A stretch of 64,000 nt of DNA. Origin: Terriglobia bacterium (GTDB lineage: Bacteria; Acidobacteriota; Terriglobia; Bryobacterales; Bryobacteraceae). The notes beneath the pieces were generated by a model. It was not told the DNA's origin, made no database searches, and worked only from the letters and a program-made list of their open reading frames with translations. The position numbers and the translations under genes were made by a program. The stretch's first letter is position 1, and each line of letters opens with the position of its first letter. Positions 27,682 to 37,809 of the stretch are shown here, in pieces. The DNA lies in contig JANXYJ010000037.1 in NCBI GenBank assembly GCA_025350105.1, forward strand, positions 1 to 64,000. Reading direction: 5' to 3'.

Positions 27682-29061
27682 CTACGCGCGCGCCAACTGC
27701 TCGGCCGTCGCGTGGTGCCGGCGATAAGGCGCGTACACGGCGTAAAAGCAAACCGCCGTCAATAGACCGGCGATCCCGATGGTGATGGCAATGGAGCTGC
27801 CCACTTTCAGGCCGTCGTGAAAGTAATTGTCATTCAAATAACCGGGCAGTAAGTTGCCAACCGTTTGGCCGCCCAGATTGAAGATGAACAGAAACAGCGC
27901 TGACACCTGGCCGCGTACTTGATTCGGCAGAATCATTTGCATCGCCGCATAAGCCACGCCCATTGGCAAGCCCAGGCAGAACAGCCCCGGCATCAGGAGT
28001 GCCAGCGTAGCGGTTGGGTTGGACAGCGTGAACGCGAATGGGATCAGCAGCATCACCAAAATTCCGCTGATGACTCCGGGGCGCAGGTGCGATTCGCGAA
28101 TGCCGGCCTTCTGCCAACGGTCCGCCATCACCCCGCCGGCGTACATGCCCAGGCAGCCGCAGGTTAAGACAATCAGGCCCAATGCCCGCCCGGTTTGCGC
28201 CGGAGTGTAATGATGCACGCGCTGAAAAAATGCTGGCCCCCAGCCCAACAGCGCGAAGGTGCCCATGGATTGAAAAATCATCGCCACCGAAAGCCCGATC
28301 ACAGATTGCCAGCGCATGCCGATCTGCTTGAACACTTCGCCTACCGACAACCGCGCCGCGCTGCCATCTTGTGCCCGCAGCAGATTCTTGCGCGCCGGTT
28401 CACGGATAGTCCACATCCACAGGCCCACGATCACCCCGGGGAGACCCACAATCAGAAACGTCAAGCGCCACGAAGCCACCGTTCCCAACAGCGGAAGAGC
28501 CACCGCGGGCATGTGCAAAGTTGCTTGCACCACCATGCCGCCCAGAATCAGAGCCAACCCCGCGCCGAAGAAAATCCCCATCGAATAAATGCTCAGCGCG
28601 CGGCCCAGCCGGTTCTTCGGGAAGTAATCGGTGATCAGCGAAAACGCGCCCGGCGAAAGCGTCGCTTCGCCCACGCCCACACCAACGCGAGCCAGGAACA
28701 GCATAAAGAAACTCGCCGCTCCGGCGCACAGCGTGGTCATGGCGCTCCACACAAACACGCCAATGGTGATTAAGCCCGTACGGCTTTTGCTATCGGCAAT
28801 GCGCCCCAGCGGCAGGCCCAGAATCGTGTAGAAAATGGCGAACGCAAATCCGTTCAACAGGCCAAACTGCGTATCGCTAATGTGCAGGTCGCGCTTTATG
28901 GGCCCTACCAGCAGGCCCAAAATCGTGCGGTCAATAAAGGAGAGCGTGTAACAAACCATCAGCGCCAACAGGACATAGTTGGCGTAGCGCAGGTTCGCCG
29001 GCTGCACGGTGGTATCTTTTGCTGTAGCTTCACGAACCTTGGTTTGAATGGGGCTGGCCAT
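27682..29061 (-). CDS. MFS transporter (spinster-like)
   Basis: About 12 hydrophobic segments; YTLSFIDRTILGLLVGPIKRDLHISDTQFGLLNGFAFAIFYTILGLPLGRIADSKSRT. Confidence 0.93.
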   Translation of the reverse strand: MASPIQTKVREATAKDTTVQPANLRYANYVLLALMVCYTLSFIDRTILGLLVGPIKRDLHISDTQFGLLNGFAFAIFYTILGLPLGRIADSKSRTGLITIGVFVWSAMTTLCAGAASFFMLFLARVGVGVGEATLSPGAFSLITDYFPKNRLGRALSIYSMGIFFGAGLALILGGMVVQATLHMPAVALPLLGTVASWRLTFLIVGLPGVIVGLWMWTIREPARKNLLRAQDGSAARLSVGEVFKQIGMRWQSVIGLSVAMIFQSMGTFALLGWGPAFFQRVHHYTPAQTGRALGLIVLTCGCLGMYAGGVMADRWQKAGIRESHLRPGVISGILVMLLIPFAFTLSNPTATLALLMPGLFCLGLPMGVAYAAMQMILPNQVRGQVSALFLFIFNLGGQTVGNLLPGYLNDNYFHDGLKVGSSIAITIGIAGLLTAVCFYAVYAPYRRHHATAEQLARA

Positions 29062-29391
29062 GGTCCTCCTTTTTCACAGGTCCTATTGAATCACATTGCG
29101 AGGAGCGATGGAATTATCCGTATCTCTTATCCATGTCTGTTCAATGTCCAAAACCTCCGGCTGCACAGGCTTCTCTAAAAAACCCGCACGAGTCGAGCGA
29201 AGACTTTGTAAAGACCAAGTTTGAGATTTCCTTCAAAGGACTATACGCCTCTGATCAATCTATTTGGCTGTGCGTTCAGCTTTCTGGTAGGTTCATCATT
29301 TTGCTAGCCTGTGCCAGCGGGTGCCGCGATCGGCTGACCTCACAATAAGTTGGACCAGCGCGTGAAGGACCAAGGCCCTAAGGCCACCAAC

Positions 29392-31128
29392 TCATTTTGG
29401 TGCCGCCGCCGGTTGCGACAACTGCTGAAAAAGCGCCTCCGCGTTCGCATCTTTTTCCGTCGCATGGCCCAAATACAACGCCAGCAAGTTGCGCGCATGA
29501 TTGCGGTCGCCACTGCGATTCCATAAATCCGCCAAGGTCCGCGCGCACAATGGCTGACTGGGCATGCGGTCTATATGCGCCGCACATTCGGCTTCCATCT
29601 GCTGCACCACGCGGATGGCTTTATCCGGGTAGACCTGCGTGCCCGCAGGTGGATTCTTGAAGAAGATGAGCGACTGCGCGTCCGCATACACCAACTGCCA
29701 CTCGCTACTTGCCGGATTGCCCAACGCCAGCGCCAGCGGATACACGGTGCCTGTAACGTATTCCACCGTGTTCATCACCACCGCCTGAATGTTGTAGCGC
29801 TGCAGCAGTTCCACGCGAGCTCCGGTCAACTGGTTGGTGTTGGTCTGATCGTTATACAGCAGCTTCACATAGTCGCGATAGGCCGATTCGCTCAGCGCGC
29901 GGCCGTCGATAAAAACTTTCTCCACAGGGGACACATTTGAAGAAGGTCCCAGTCGCCAAATCAAATAGCCGCCCAATTCGTATGTGTTCAGCAAGTTCCC
30001 CGCACGCGGATGGGCTTGTAAATAATCCGCCGCGCCGCTGGCCGCCTGGTTCGCCACCCGCATCTGAAAAAACTCTCCTCGCGTAAGGCCCCAGCCCAGT
30101 CCCAGCGCCAGCATCGCCGGCGCAGCCCAGGTGTAGATCACCTGAGGAATTGTGATCTTTAGCGCCTCGGGCCAATACCGAGCCATCATCACCGGTGCAA
30201 AAAAGCCAATCAAGATAATGTTGCGAAATGCCGTCAGTGCCGCAGTACCAAAGGCAACGAACAGAATCCAATCCGCAATCCGCACTTTCCGCCAGTTCCA
30301 TAGCATCACCGCCAGCGCCGCGTACAGCAATGCATCAAACGCATATGGTGGGCCCCAGAAATACGGATGTTGCCATTCAATCAACGACGCGGTCAGCGCA
30401 CTTTGGCGATAGCGGAACAGCGTAAACACTACGCTGAAGCCGTTCGGATTCAAGCCGCTCACCAAAATCGCGCAGGCGCTCAGGATCGACAATGTTTTTG
30501 CGTCGTCTTGCTTTGCCAGCCAAGCTTCCGCGCAATACGCGATCAGTACGATCCACCCCAGAAAGAATCCGCCGTGCAAGTTCGCCCACAGCAACATCAG
30601 CGGTATCACGATCCATACATGCCATCGCGTTTCCAAAATCAAACACAAGAGTGCCACCAGGAAAAATGTTGCCAGCGCAGGCCGATCCGCGGTAAAAATC
30701 GTGGCCAACGTCGCACTCGCGAAGGCCGCCGCCAATCCCCAAGGCACACTTCGCACATGAACAAAAACCAAAACGCCCGCGATCCCGCACATCCCCGCCA
30801 GCAGCGTGGCTCGCATCAAAATCACCGCCGGAATTCCACCCACCGAATAGACGCCATACATCAGCACCTGCGCCAGCCATTCGTGCGTCAGATTGAAATG
30901 CTGCACTTGCGCTTCGCCCGCGGTAGGCGCCGGTTGCATCGCCGTGGAGAACGCAAACGGATCCGGTACCGGCAGAGTCTTGTGCTCCCAAACATATTGT
31001 CCGGTCTTCAGATGCCACCAAAAGTCGGTGTCCGTCGCCTCCGTGGAAAATAGGCCAAGCAAACAAAGGGCAGCCAGAACCAGGGTGATGGGGCGTAACA
31101 GTCTCACGCAGTTTTCGTAGCGTAGCAC
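29392..31128 (-). CDS. Polytopic membrane protein, hypothetical (possible GT-C-like)
   Basis: Multiple TM segments; early TDTDFWWHLKTGQY motif; soluble C-terminal domain. Confidence 0.75.
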   Translation of the reverse strand: MLRYENCVRLLRPITLVLAALCLLGLFSTEATDTDFWWHLKTGQYVWEHKTLPVPDPFAFSTAMQPAPTAGEAQVQHFNLTHEWLAQVLMYGVYSVGGIPAVILMRATLLAGMCGIAGVLVFVHVRSVPWGLAAAFASATLATIFTADRPALATFFLVALLCLILETRWHVWIVIPLMLLWANLHGGFFLGWIVLIAYCAEAWLAKQDDAKTLSILSACAILVSGLNPNGFSVVFTLFRYRQSALTASLIEWQHPYFWGPPYAFDALLYAALAVMLWNWRKVRIADWILFVAFGTAALTAFRNIILIGFFAPVMMARYWPEALKITIPQVIYTWAAPAMLALGLGWGLTRGEFFQMRVANQAASGAADYLQAHPRAGNLLNTYELGGYLIWRLGPSSNVSPVEKVFIDGRALSESAYRDYVKLLYNDQTNTNQLTGARVELLQRYNIQAVVMNTVEYVTGTVYPLALALGNPASSEWQLVYADAQSLIFFKNPPAGTQVYPDKAIRVVQQMEAECAAHIDRMPSQPLCARTLADLWNRSGDRNHARNLLALYLGHATEKDANAEALFQQLSQPAAAPK

Positions 31129-31172
31129 ATGACGCCGGCCTAGACCCGGTCCATTTCCTTACCGGCCCGGTC

Positions 31173-31910
31173 TTAAACCCGGTCCATGGCCAAGAACTCT
31201 TTGATGTGCGGATGCTCGGACTGTTCCAGTTCACTCACCGGACCAAAATAGATCGCGTTACCCGCTTGCAGGATGACAACTTTATCGGCCACTTTCCGCA
31301 TCAAATCTAAATCGTGCGTCACCACCACTGAAGTCAACCGCAGTTCGTTCTTCAACCGCAGCATCAAATCGCTGATGTGCTCGCTCATGATCGGATCCAC
31401 CATGGTTGTCGGCTCATCGTAGAGAATGCATTCTGGCTCGGAAGCGATCGCGCGTGCAATCGCCACCGCTCGTTTGTGGCCGGTGGAAAGATCGCCCGGA
31501 TATGAATCGCGGAACTCCAGAAGATCCACCATCGACAGCAATCCGTCTACCACGGCTTCCTTGTTCGCCGCGTTATAGTCCTTGCGCAGTTCCAGCGAGA
31601 ACAAAATATTCTCGCCCACCGTCATCGAATCGAACAGCGCGCCGGACTGAAAAACCATGGTGACCTTCTGCCGTATGGCCCGCAGTTGTGTTTCAGAAAA
31701 ATCCGTAATATCTTGAAATGAAACGATCACCCGTCCTTTATCTGGCTTAAGAAAGCCCATGATGTGGGCTAAGCTAACGGACTTGCCCACTCCGCTCCGT
31801 CCGATGATCGCCAAGGTTTCCCCGGCAGCCACCGAAAAGCTCACGTCAACTAAAACCGGCCAGTCGAACGTCTTATATACATGTTGGAATTCGATGTAGT
31901 TCTCGCTCAT
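31173..31910 (-). CDS. ABC transporter ATP-binding protein, MlaF-like
   Basis: Walker A GRSGVGKS; LSTGHKRAVAIARAIASEPECILYDEPTTMVDPIMSEHI. Confidence 0.92.
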   Translation of the reverse strand: MSENYIEFQHVYKTFDWPVLVDVSFSVAAGETLAIIGRSGVGKSVSLAHIMGFLKPDKGRVIVSFQDITDFSETQLRAIRQKVTMVFQSGALFDSMTVGENILFSLELRKDYNAANKEAVVDGLLSMVDLLEFRDSYPGDLSTGHKRAVAIARAIASEPECILYDEPTTMVDPIMSEHISDLMLRLKNELRLTSVVVTHDLDLMRKVADKVVILQAGNAIYFGPVSELEQSEHPHIKEFLAMDRV

Positions 31911-31926
31911 CGGCTTTCGGTTTCTT

Positions 31927-32559
31927 TCATGTCAGAGGGGCCACTGTCCCGGGGGGCTCCAGGTCAAAGGGGCTATTTACATTCCGTAGCAGCAGGTTAT
32001 CCTCTACAAGCAAATGTTTCGCTCGAAGATTGTCAAGCAACTTATGAAGAGTAAAACACTTATCGGAGATCATGCGTTCCACCACCGGCAGGCACCGGCG
32101 GTGATAAATGGCACACAAGGGATGCAGTTGGCCGCTGGCGTCTTCACTCACCACGCAGTCCATTGTCTGGTTCTCGACGTTATCCATAAGACCGCGAAGG
32201 AGTTCCACCGTTATTCCCGGCATATCACAGGCCACCGCCAGATTCCATTCGGCCTGCGCCAGCCTCAGCAGCGTCAGCAGCCCTCCCAGAGGCCCGATCC
32301 CTGCCACCACGTCGGCGACAACCGGCCAGCCCAAAGATACGTAGCGCTCCGGCGCGCCAATCACCGTGACGTTGCCCACGGCCTGTTGGACCGTTTGGGC
32401 AGCGTGTTCCAGAAGGCTCGGGCCGCCAGATGCAAGCTCGATCAGCGCCTTGTCCCGGCCCATGCGGCGGCTGTTGCCCCCGGCCAGAACAAAACCGGCG
32501 GCGCGCAATCCGCTGCTACCTCCCGGAATGGGATGCCCGTTTATGGGACGCCGGTTCAT
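31927..32559 (-). CDS. mobA: Molybdenum cofactor guanylyltransferase
   Basis: GFVLAGGNSRRMGRDKALIEL...VACDMPGI. Confidence 0.9.
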   Translation of the reverse strand: MNRRPINGHPIPGGSSGLRAAGFVLAGGNSRRMGRDKALIELASGGPSLLEHAAQTVQQAVGNVTVIGAPERYVSLGWPVVADVVAGIGPLGGLLTLLRLAQAEWNLAVACDMPGITVELLRGLMDNVENQTMDCVVSEDASGQLHPLCAIYHRRCLPVVERMISDKCFTLHKLLDNLRAKHLLVEDNLLLRNVNSPFDLEPPGTVAPLT

Positions 32560-32616
32560 GTGATGATGGTAGCAAGCATGAGCCGGAGCTCAAAGACCCG
32601 TTCGCAATCAAACAAA

Positions 32617-33483
32617 ATGGTGTATATTTGTTTTTTAGTGAATTTCGTCTGCGTACTCGCGATGCTATCCTCCCCCATGCACGCGGCTGATGCGGCGATT
32701 GGGGCCGGCAAAATTGTCGACCAGCCCGTCGCGTCCAGCCTGCTGAACACGGTGGGCACAGGGCAGAGTTATGCGCCCGCTTCCATCACCCACACCGTTT
32801 CGGTGGTGCGCGTGGACAGGACCACCGGGAAATTGATTCGCTCTGTTGGACCGTCAACGTCCGCGCCTCGCGTACTTGCCGCTGCTCCCCTGAGGCTGAA
32901 TCAAACGCCTCCGCGGATGCCTCCCCGTTTAATTGACGAACTGGTACAGAAGAGCGCGCGCGCACATGGGGTTGACCCGCTGCTGGTTCACTCTGTCATC
33001 CAAGTGGAAAGCGCCTATAATGCGCACGCGGTTTCTCCGAAGGGCGCCGAAGGCTTGATGCAGTTGATGCCCGGCACCTCCGCCAAACTGGGTGTAGGCA
33101 ATAGTTTTGATCCGGGGCAAAACATTGAGGCCGGCGTGCGCTACTTGAAATCACTGCAGACTTTATACCACGACGATCGCCTGGCGCTGGCCGCCTACAA
33201 TGCCGGTCCGGCTGCGGTGGATAGATACAAAAATGTTCCGCCGTATGCCGAAACCATCAATTATGTTGAGCAAGTGGGTGCCCGCTATCGGGCCTCGCAT
33301 GAGCGGAGTGCCCACGAGCAGGCTGAAAAGACGGCGCCCCTTGCGCACGGCGACAATCCAATTGAACAAAGCACGATTGTCGATGATTTGGAAAACAGTA
33401 CAGATACACAAATAAAGCATCCGAAACTGGAGCAGTACACAGATGACCAAGGACGGTTCTATCTCAAAACTGCGGTGGAATAA
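32617..33483 (+). CDS. Lytic transglycosylase (SLT domain)
   Basis: VDPLLVHSVIQVESAYNAHAVSPKGAEGLMQLMPGTSAKLGV...LALAAYNAGPAAVDRY. Start refined from 32014; the upstream frame is antisense to mobA. Confidence 0.9.
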   Translation: MVYICFLVNFVCVLAMLSSPMHAADAAIGAGKIVDQPVASSLLNTVGTGQSYAPASITHTVSVVRVDRTTGKLIRSVGPSTSAPRVLAAAPLRLNQTPPRMPPRLIDELVQKSARAHGVDPLLVHSVIQVESAYNAHAVSPKGAEGLMQLMPGTSAKLGVGNSFDPGQNIEAGVRYLKSLQTLYHDDRLALAAYNAGPAAVDRYKNVPPYAETINYVEQVGARYRASHERSAHEQAEKTAPLAHGDNPIEQSTIVDDLENSTDTQIKHPKLEQYTDDQGRFYLKTAVE

Positions 33484-35464
33484 AACACGCTGCAGCGCAG
33501 CTTTCTTACTCAGCCTGCTTACCGGCGGGGCAGCGGGAACCGCGCATGCCGGTCAGCGGCCGGTGGCGGCGAAGTCCGCCTGGGCGGCAAGACAGGCCGC
33601 AGCGAAAGCGGCTAAGGCTTCGTCGGCCGTGTCATCCGTAGCAATCGCGCCAACTGCTGCGCCCGCTGCCGTCCTGCAGACTACTGCGCCGTCCAATGCC
33701 GATGCTGGGCGCGTGACTTCGGTCCGTTTCTGGTCTCTTGGCGACACCACCCGTGTGGCCATTGAAGCGTCATCGCAATTTACTTTTACCTATGATCACC
33801 TCTCGAACCCGGAGCGCATGTTCTTCGATATTCGGGGCGCCCGCCCGGAGGTTGCCCGCGGCGCACGGGCGATTGCGGTGGGAGACGCTTTGGTCAGTCA
33901 AATTCGCGTCGCTGAAACCTTACCCAGAGTGACCCGAGTTGTACTGGATCTGGCGCGGCCCGTCACCGTAACCACTTCGCAATTGACGAATCCCAATCGC
34001 TTGATCGTAGAGCTGCATGCCAAGGATCAGGCACCCCATCGGGCACCGAACGCGATTGCCTCGCCGGAGATAAGTAAAGTGGCACCGCCGCAAACTTCTC
34101 CGCCGTTGCCTCCACCGCTAGTTTCCCAACCGGCATTTTCGGAGCCAGCCAAGACGGAACCGGTGACTGCCGCACCCACTCTGTTGCCGTCCATCGCGAT
34201 GTTGAATGCGGGCACTTTGTCGAATGCCGGTACTTCGTCAACCGGTGGCGCTTCGCCCAAAGTTCCGCAGAATTCCGTAGCCGCCGGCCCCATGCCCAAC
34301 GCCGCCGAAATACAAGCCGCTGCGGAGGCTCGTCGTGAAGCCATCATCCGGGAGCTGCTGAAAGAATCTCCGAAAGAACCACCCGCCGCCAAGGCTGAAA
34401 CTGCCAAGCCCGAAACTGCGAAGAAGTTAGGCAAGGCAAGTCCGTCCGAGAAGAATCCGGCGCTGAATAAGACCCGGCCAACCAAGCCAGAGGTTTTGGA
34501 AAAACCGGTTCCCGCCAGTGTAAGCGAATCGAGAAAGCCGGAAATCGAGAGTGTAGAAATCACGAAAGTGGAAACCAGTGCCCAGCCGGAACTGATGGCA
34601 TCAGCGAAGGTGCCGGGCTTTGCCAAGCCGACATTGCCGCATGCGATTGCGCCGGAGCTGCCTCCGGTCACATCTGCTCCCTCGCCGGTTGAACTGGGAG
34701 AGCCTTCGGCGGCACGCAATCTTTCTCCGGGCGATCCGTCGCTGACACGCGTCCTGGGTTTGAAGCTGGGCCGCATTGTATTGGATCCGGGCCATGGCGG
34801 CAACGATGTCGGCACGCATGGGCCTTCCGGGTACTTGGAAAAAGATCTGGTGTTGGATGTCGCGCAACGTTTGGGCGCGCTGCTCGAACAACGAATGGGC
34901 AGCGAAGTGGTTTTCACACGCGGCGACGATACGTATATTCCGCTGGAAGAACGCACCCGGATTGCCAACCAACGTAAGGCGGATTTGTTTCTCTCGATTC
35001 ATGCGAATTCTTCGCCGGTGCGTTCGGTGACGGGCGTGGAAACCTACGTTCTGAATTTCACCCCCACGCATGGGTCCAACGAACTGGCCGCGCGGGAAAA
35101 TGCATCTTCCTCCCGGTCCATGCACGACCTGAAAGAGCTGGTTGAAAAAATCGCGGCTGTGGACAAAGCCAATGAATCGCGGGAATTCGCGTCCCGTTTG
35201 CAGACGTCTTTGTCGTCAATGCCGTCCAGCCATAGTTTAGATCCGGCGCGCAATCGCGGCGTGAAACGCGCCCCGTTTGTGGTGTTGATCGGCGCGTCCA
35301 TGCCCAGCGTTCTGGCGGAAATCGGCTTTCTCACCAATAACGAGGAAGAAGCGCTGCTGCGCAAGCCGGAGCATCGCCAGCAAATCGCGGAAGCCCTTTT
35401 CAAGGGTATTGCCAGCTACGCCGAAACGCTCAGCCGTTTCGACCTGGCTCGAAAAGCCGATTGA
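33443..35464 (+). CDS. N-acetylmuramoyl-L-alanine amidase with AMIN-like N-terminal domain
   Basis: RIVLDPGHGGNDVGTHGPSGYLEKDLVLDVAQRL...FLSIHANSS...VLAEIGFLTNNEEE (Amidase_3). Long Pro/Ala/Lys-rich linker. Confidence 0.93.
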   Translation: MTKDGSISKLRWNKTRCSAAFLLSLLTGGAAGTAHAGQRPVAAKSAWAARQAAAKAAKASSAVSSVAIAPTAAPAAVLQTTAPSNADAGRVTSVRFWSLGDTTRVAIEASSQFTFTYDHLSNPERMFFDIRGARPEVARGARAIAVGDALVSQIRVAETLPRVTRVVLDLARPVTVTTSQLTNPNRLIVELHAKDQAPHRAPNAIASPEISKVAPPQTSPPLPPPLVSQPAFSEPAKTEPVTAAPTLLPSIAMLNAGTLSNAGTSSTGGASPKVPQNSVAAGPMPNAAEIQAAAEARREAIIRELLKESPKEPPAAKAETAKPETAKKLGKASPSEKNPALNKTRPTKPEVLEKPVPASVSESRKPEIESVEITKVETSAQPELMASAKVPGFAKPTLPHAIAPELPPVTSAPSPVELGEPSAARNLSPGDPSLTRVLGLKLGRIVLDPGHGGNDVGTHGPSGYLEKDLVLDVAQRLGALLEQRMGSEVVFTRGDDTYIPLEERTRIANQRKADLFLSIHANSSPVRSVTGVETYVLNFTPTHGSNELAARENASSSRSMHDLKELVEKIAAVDKANESREFASRLQTSLSSMPSSHSLDPARNRGVKRAPFVVLIGASMPSVLAEIGFLTNNEEEALLRKPEHRQQIAEALFKGIASYAETLSRFDLARKAD

Positions 35465-36383
35465 GCGTTTCCAGCCACGCACGCTGTTGGCGCGTGGGCC
35501 TGATGGTCTCTTTCCAGTGTGCGCGAAACTGCTGAATGCGATGTTTCTGTTCGCGCTTCAAATGCTTTGCCAATGCATGGGACGGCGCGTCATCATCACG
35601 CGAATTACGAAGTGAGATGTCGCGCACCAGATGGCGAATCATCCGGCAGTCGTTGGCATGGCCCAGGCAGGCTTGTATGCCGCGCAGTTCTGCGATCATT
35701 TCGCTTAGACATCTGGGATAAAAGGTCTGAAAGAGTTCCAGCGAATAGCGCAGGCGTTTGGCCACTAAGCGAAACCGGTGGAGTTGGCGTGCCGTGCTTC
35801 CCTGAAGTGCGGCTTCGTTTCCGCGCCGCAGATAGTTGTCAGCCAATGTGAGTAAGCGGGCACCAGCATTTCCCTGTGCATCGCAAACCCGGGAAATTGT
35901 TTCCGCTGGTTCCTGGTTGACCAAAAATGTGCCAATCTGGGTGCGAAGTTGCCCGGCGAAAAACTCTCGCTGGGCGGCCAACACTTCCATCAACACTTCC
36001 ATCCATGGCACTGGCGCTCCGGCGTGATCTGCGTCCGCGTGATGGACGCTGCGATGCGGCGCGGATTGAAGCCTGGCGATGGCGATGTCGCGGTCTCGCA
36101 CTTTGCCGGAGCAGGCAAGCATTTCCTCCCAGCAGGATGACGCCGCGCGATTACCTCCGATGGCCATTCGCGTTGCCTGGGTATAGCGGCGAAGCGAAAT
36201 GCGCAGTTGGTGGACCGCGTCCGCATCGGCTTGCTGCCCGGCGGATTCGATCTTGTCGTGCAGCAGATGGGAAAGGCGGCAGGCCTGTTCCGCGGCATGT
36301 GCCGTGAAGTTGTGCACCGAGCCGCGCTGGTTTGCGTTGGTCATGGCCGTGGTTCCGCTCCCGGACCTCCGATTCCTTGCCAA
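35430..36383 (-). CDS. CHAD domain-containing protein
   Basis: VHQLRISLRRYTQATRMAI...LHRFRLVAKRLRYSLELF...IQACLGHANDCRMIRHL. Confidence 0.88.
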   Translation of the reverse strand: MARNRRSGSGTTAMTNANQRGSVHNFTAHAAEQACRLSHLLHDKIESAGQQADADAVHQLRISLRRYTQATRMAIGGNRAASSCWEEMLACSGKVRDRDIAIARLQSAPHRSVHHADADHAGAPVPWMEVLMEVLAAQREFFAGQLRTQIGTFLVNQEPAETISRVCDAQGNAGARLLTLADNYLRRGNEAALQGSTARQLHRFRLVAKRLRYSLELFQTFYPRCLSEMIAELRGIQACLGHANDCRMIRHLVRDISLRNSRDDDAPSHALAKHLKREQKHRIQQFRAHWKETIRPTRQQRAWLETLNRLFEPGRNG

Positions 36384-36635
36384 AGAACAGAGGCAAGTCG
36401 ATGACTCTACTGAAGTCCATTATAGCGATGAGCGCTCGATCAAGATTCGATCGAGACTCGGTCCAAAAAATGTAGAGTACTGGGCCCCTGATTGAATCAT
36501 GTTTGAGTCACGTTTAGTCTTGACTCGGAGTGCGATGCGCGGTACAAATGAAGACTCCCCCGGTGCTACGGGCAATCGTAGTGGCAGTGCAGTAGAAGTT
36601 ACAACAAGCGAGAACGAGAGAGACCCATCACCCCT

Positions 36636-37340
36636 ATGAGCACCGCAACCGGAGTGCGGACCGCACTCGAAAAACCTTTGCCAGCCGGCATGCCGGAGAA
36701 ACTGGTGATGCAAACCTTGGCGCACGAGTTGCGGCAACCGCTGAGCGCGATGGAATCGATCGCCTATTATTTGGATTTGGTGCTGGCCCGCGGCGATCAA
36801 CGCGCGCGCGATCATGCATTGCGCTTGCACGGGTTGGTGGAACAATCGAACTGGATTCTTTCGTGCGCGCTGGAGATGGCGCTGGATGTGTCGACGGTTT
36901 CGCCGCCGGTGCTGGTGGATCTGACGGAGATGATCACGCAGGCGATCGCCGCGCATTTGCTGCCGGGGCAGACGGGCCCTGATTTGCACTTTGCCGAACA
37001 GCTTCCGCTGGTGGCGCTCGATCCAGCGCGCGGGCGGGTGATGATGGCGAATCTGCTGGCGCTGTTTGACCGGCTGGCGGAGCGTCCGCATCGGGCTTGT
37101 GTGACGGTGGCTGCGGATTCTGCTGCGGGTATTGTGGCTTTGGAGATTGTGGCTCCGGTGGATTGCGAGAATCCGCGCGAGCTAACGCCCAAAGAGTTAT
37201 CGTGGGGTGCGGGTGGGACCATGGGCTTGGAGAGTATGCGTCGAGTGGCGCAGGCGCACGGCGGCGATCTGACGTATTCGGCGGATTCAGTGGATGGATA
37301 TCGGGCGCGGATGACGTTGCCGGCACAGGGTGGCGTTTAG
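36636..37340 (+). CDS. Histidine kinase-like protein with degenerate ATPase domain
   Basis: H-box QTLAHELRQPLSAMESIAYYLDL, C-terminal GGTMGLESMRRVAQAHGGDL. Recognisable G1 box (DxGxG) missing. Confidence 0.75.
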   Translation: MSTATGVRTALEKPLPAGMPEKLVMQTLAHELRQPLSAMESIAYYLDLVLARGDQRARDHALRLHGLVEQSNWILSCALEMALDVSTVSPPVLVDLTEMITQAIAAHLLPGQTGPDLHFAEQLPLVALDPARGRVMMANLLALFDRLAERPHRACVTVAADSAAGIVALEIVAPVDCENPRELTPKELSWGAGGTMGLESMRRVAQAHGGDLTYSADSVDGYRARMTLPAQGGV

Positions 37341-37461
37341 CTGGTAGTGAGACCTACTGCGAAATCTTTTGCCTTATATACCGATAACACGAGTTGGCCC
37401 GACTTCGCGACAAGCGTCCGCGCCAAAGGTCATGTTGGCCGGGAAATTTGCAAAAACCGCA

Positions 37462-37797
37462 TCATCCCCCGATCAATGCCAATACTTTCGCTCTTACCTC
37501 AGCTAATTCGACTTTCGAGATCACCGATTTGCGAGTAGCTTTGCGGCTGCGCCAATCGAGGCTTTTGATTTGGTCGGCCAGTACAGCGCTTTGTGGTGAA
37601 GCGGCGATCAGGACTTCGAAGGGGTAGCCTTTGATTTGCGTGGTCATGGGGCAACAGACCATCAGGCCGGTTTTGCTGCTGTAGGCTGCGGGGCTGAGGA
37701 CCAATGCGGGGCGGCGTCCGGCTTGTTCGTGTCCCGCTTGCGGCGTGAAGTTTAACCAAACTACATCACCGGCGTCCGGTACATAGGTTTTCGGCAC
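37462..37797 (-). CDS. MazF/PemK-type endoribonuclease toxin
   Basis: PDAGDVVWLNFTPQAGHEQAGRRPALVLSPAAYSSKTGLMVCCPMTTQIKGYPFEV. Confidence 0.93.
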   Translation of the reverse strand: MPKTYVPDAGDVVWLNFTPQAGHEQAGRRPALVLSPAAYSSKTGLMVCCPMTTQIKGYPFEVLIAASPQSAVLADQIKSLDWRSRKATRKSVISKVELAEVRAKVLALIGG

Positions 37798-37809
37798 TGG
37801 ATTGCAGTG

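Noticed and set aside
28195-28773. 192-aa plus-strand ORF
   Set aside because: Lies antisense within the clear MFS gene; His/Arg/Gln-rich shadow composition typical of antisense frames in GC-rich coding DNA.
29100-29390. Short ORF 29133..29348
   Set aside because: No domain, no clear start context; probably non-coding.
30367-31053. 228-aa plus-strand ORF
   Set aside because: Antisense to the membrane protein 29392-31128; Arg/Gln/His-rich shadow ORF.
32014-32616. N-terminal extension of the lytic transglycosylase ORF
   Set aside because: Antisense to mobA; a signal-peptide start at 32617 or 32662 is more plausible.
34027-34968. 313-aa minus-strand ORF
   Set aside because: Antisense to the amidase linker; Ser/Gly/Ala-rich composition mirrors the Pro/Ala/Lys-rich coding strand.
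36420-37091. 223-aa minus-strand ORF opposite the histidine kinase-like gene
   Set aside because: Arg/His/Gln-rich shadow; the plus-strand ORF has recognisable H-box homology.
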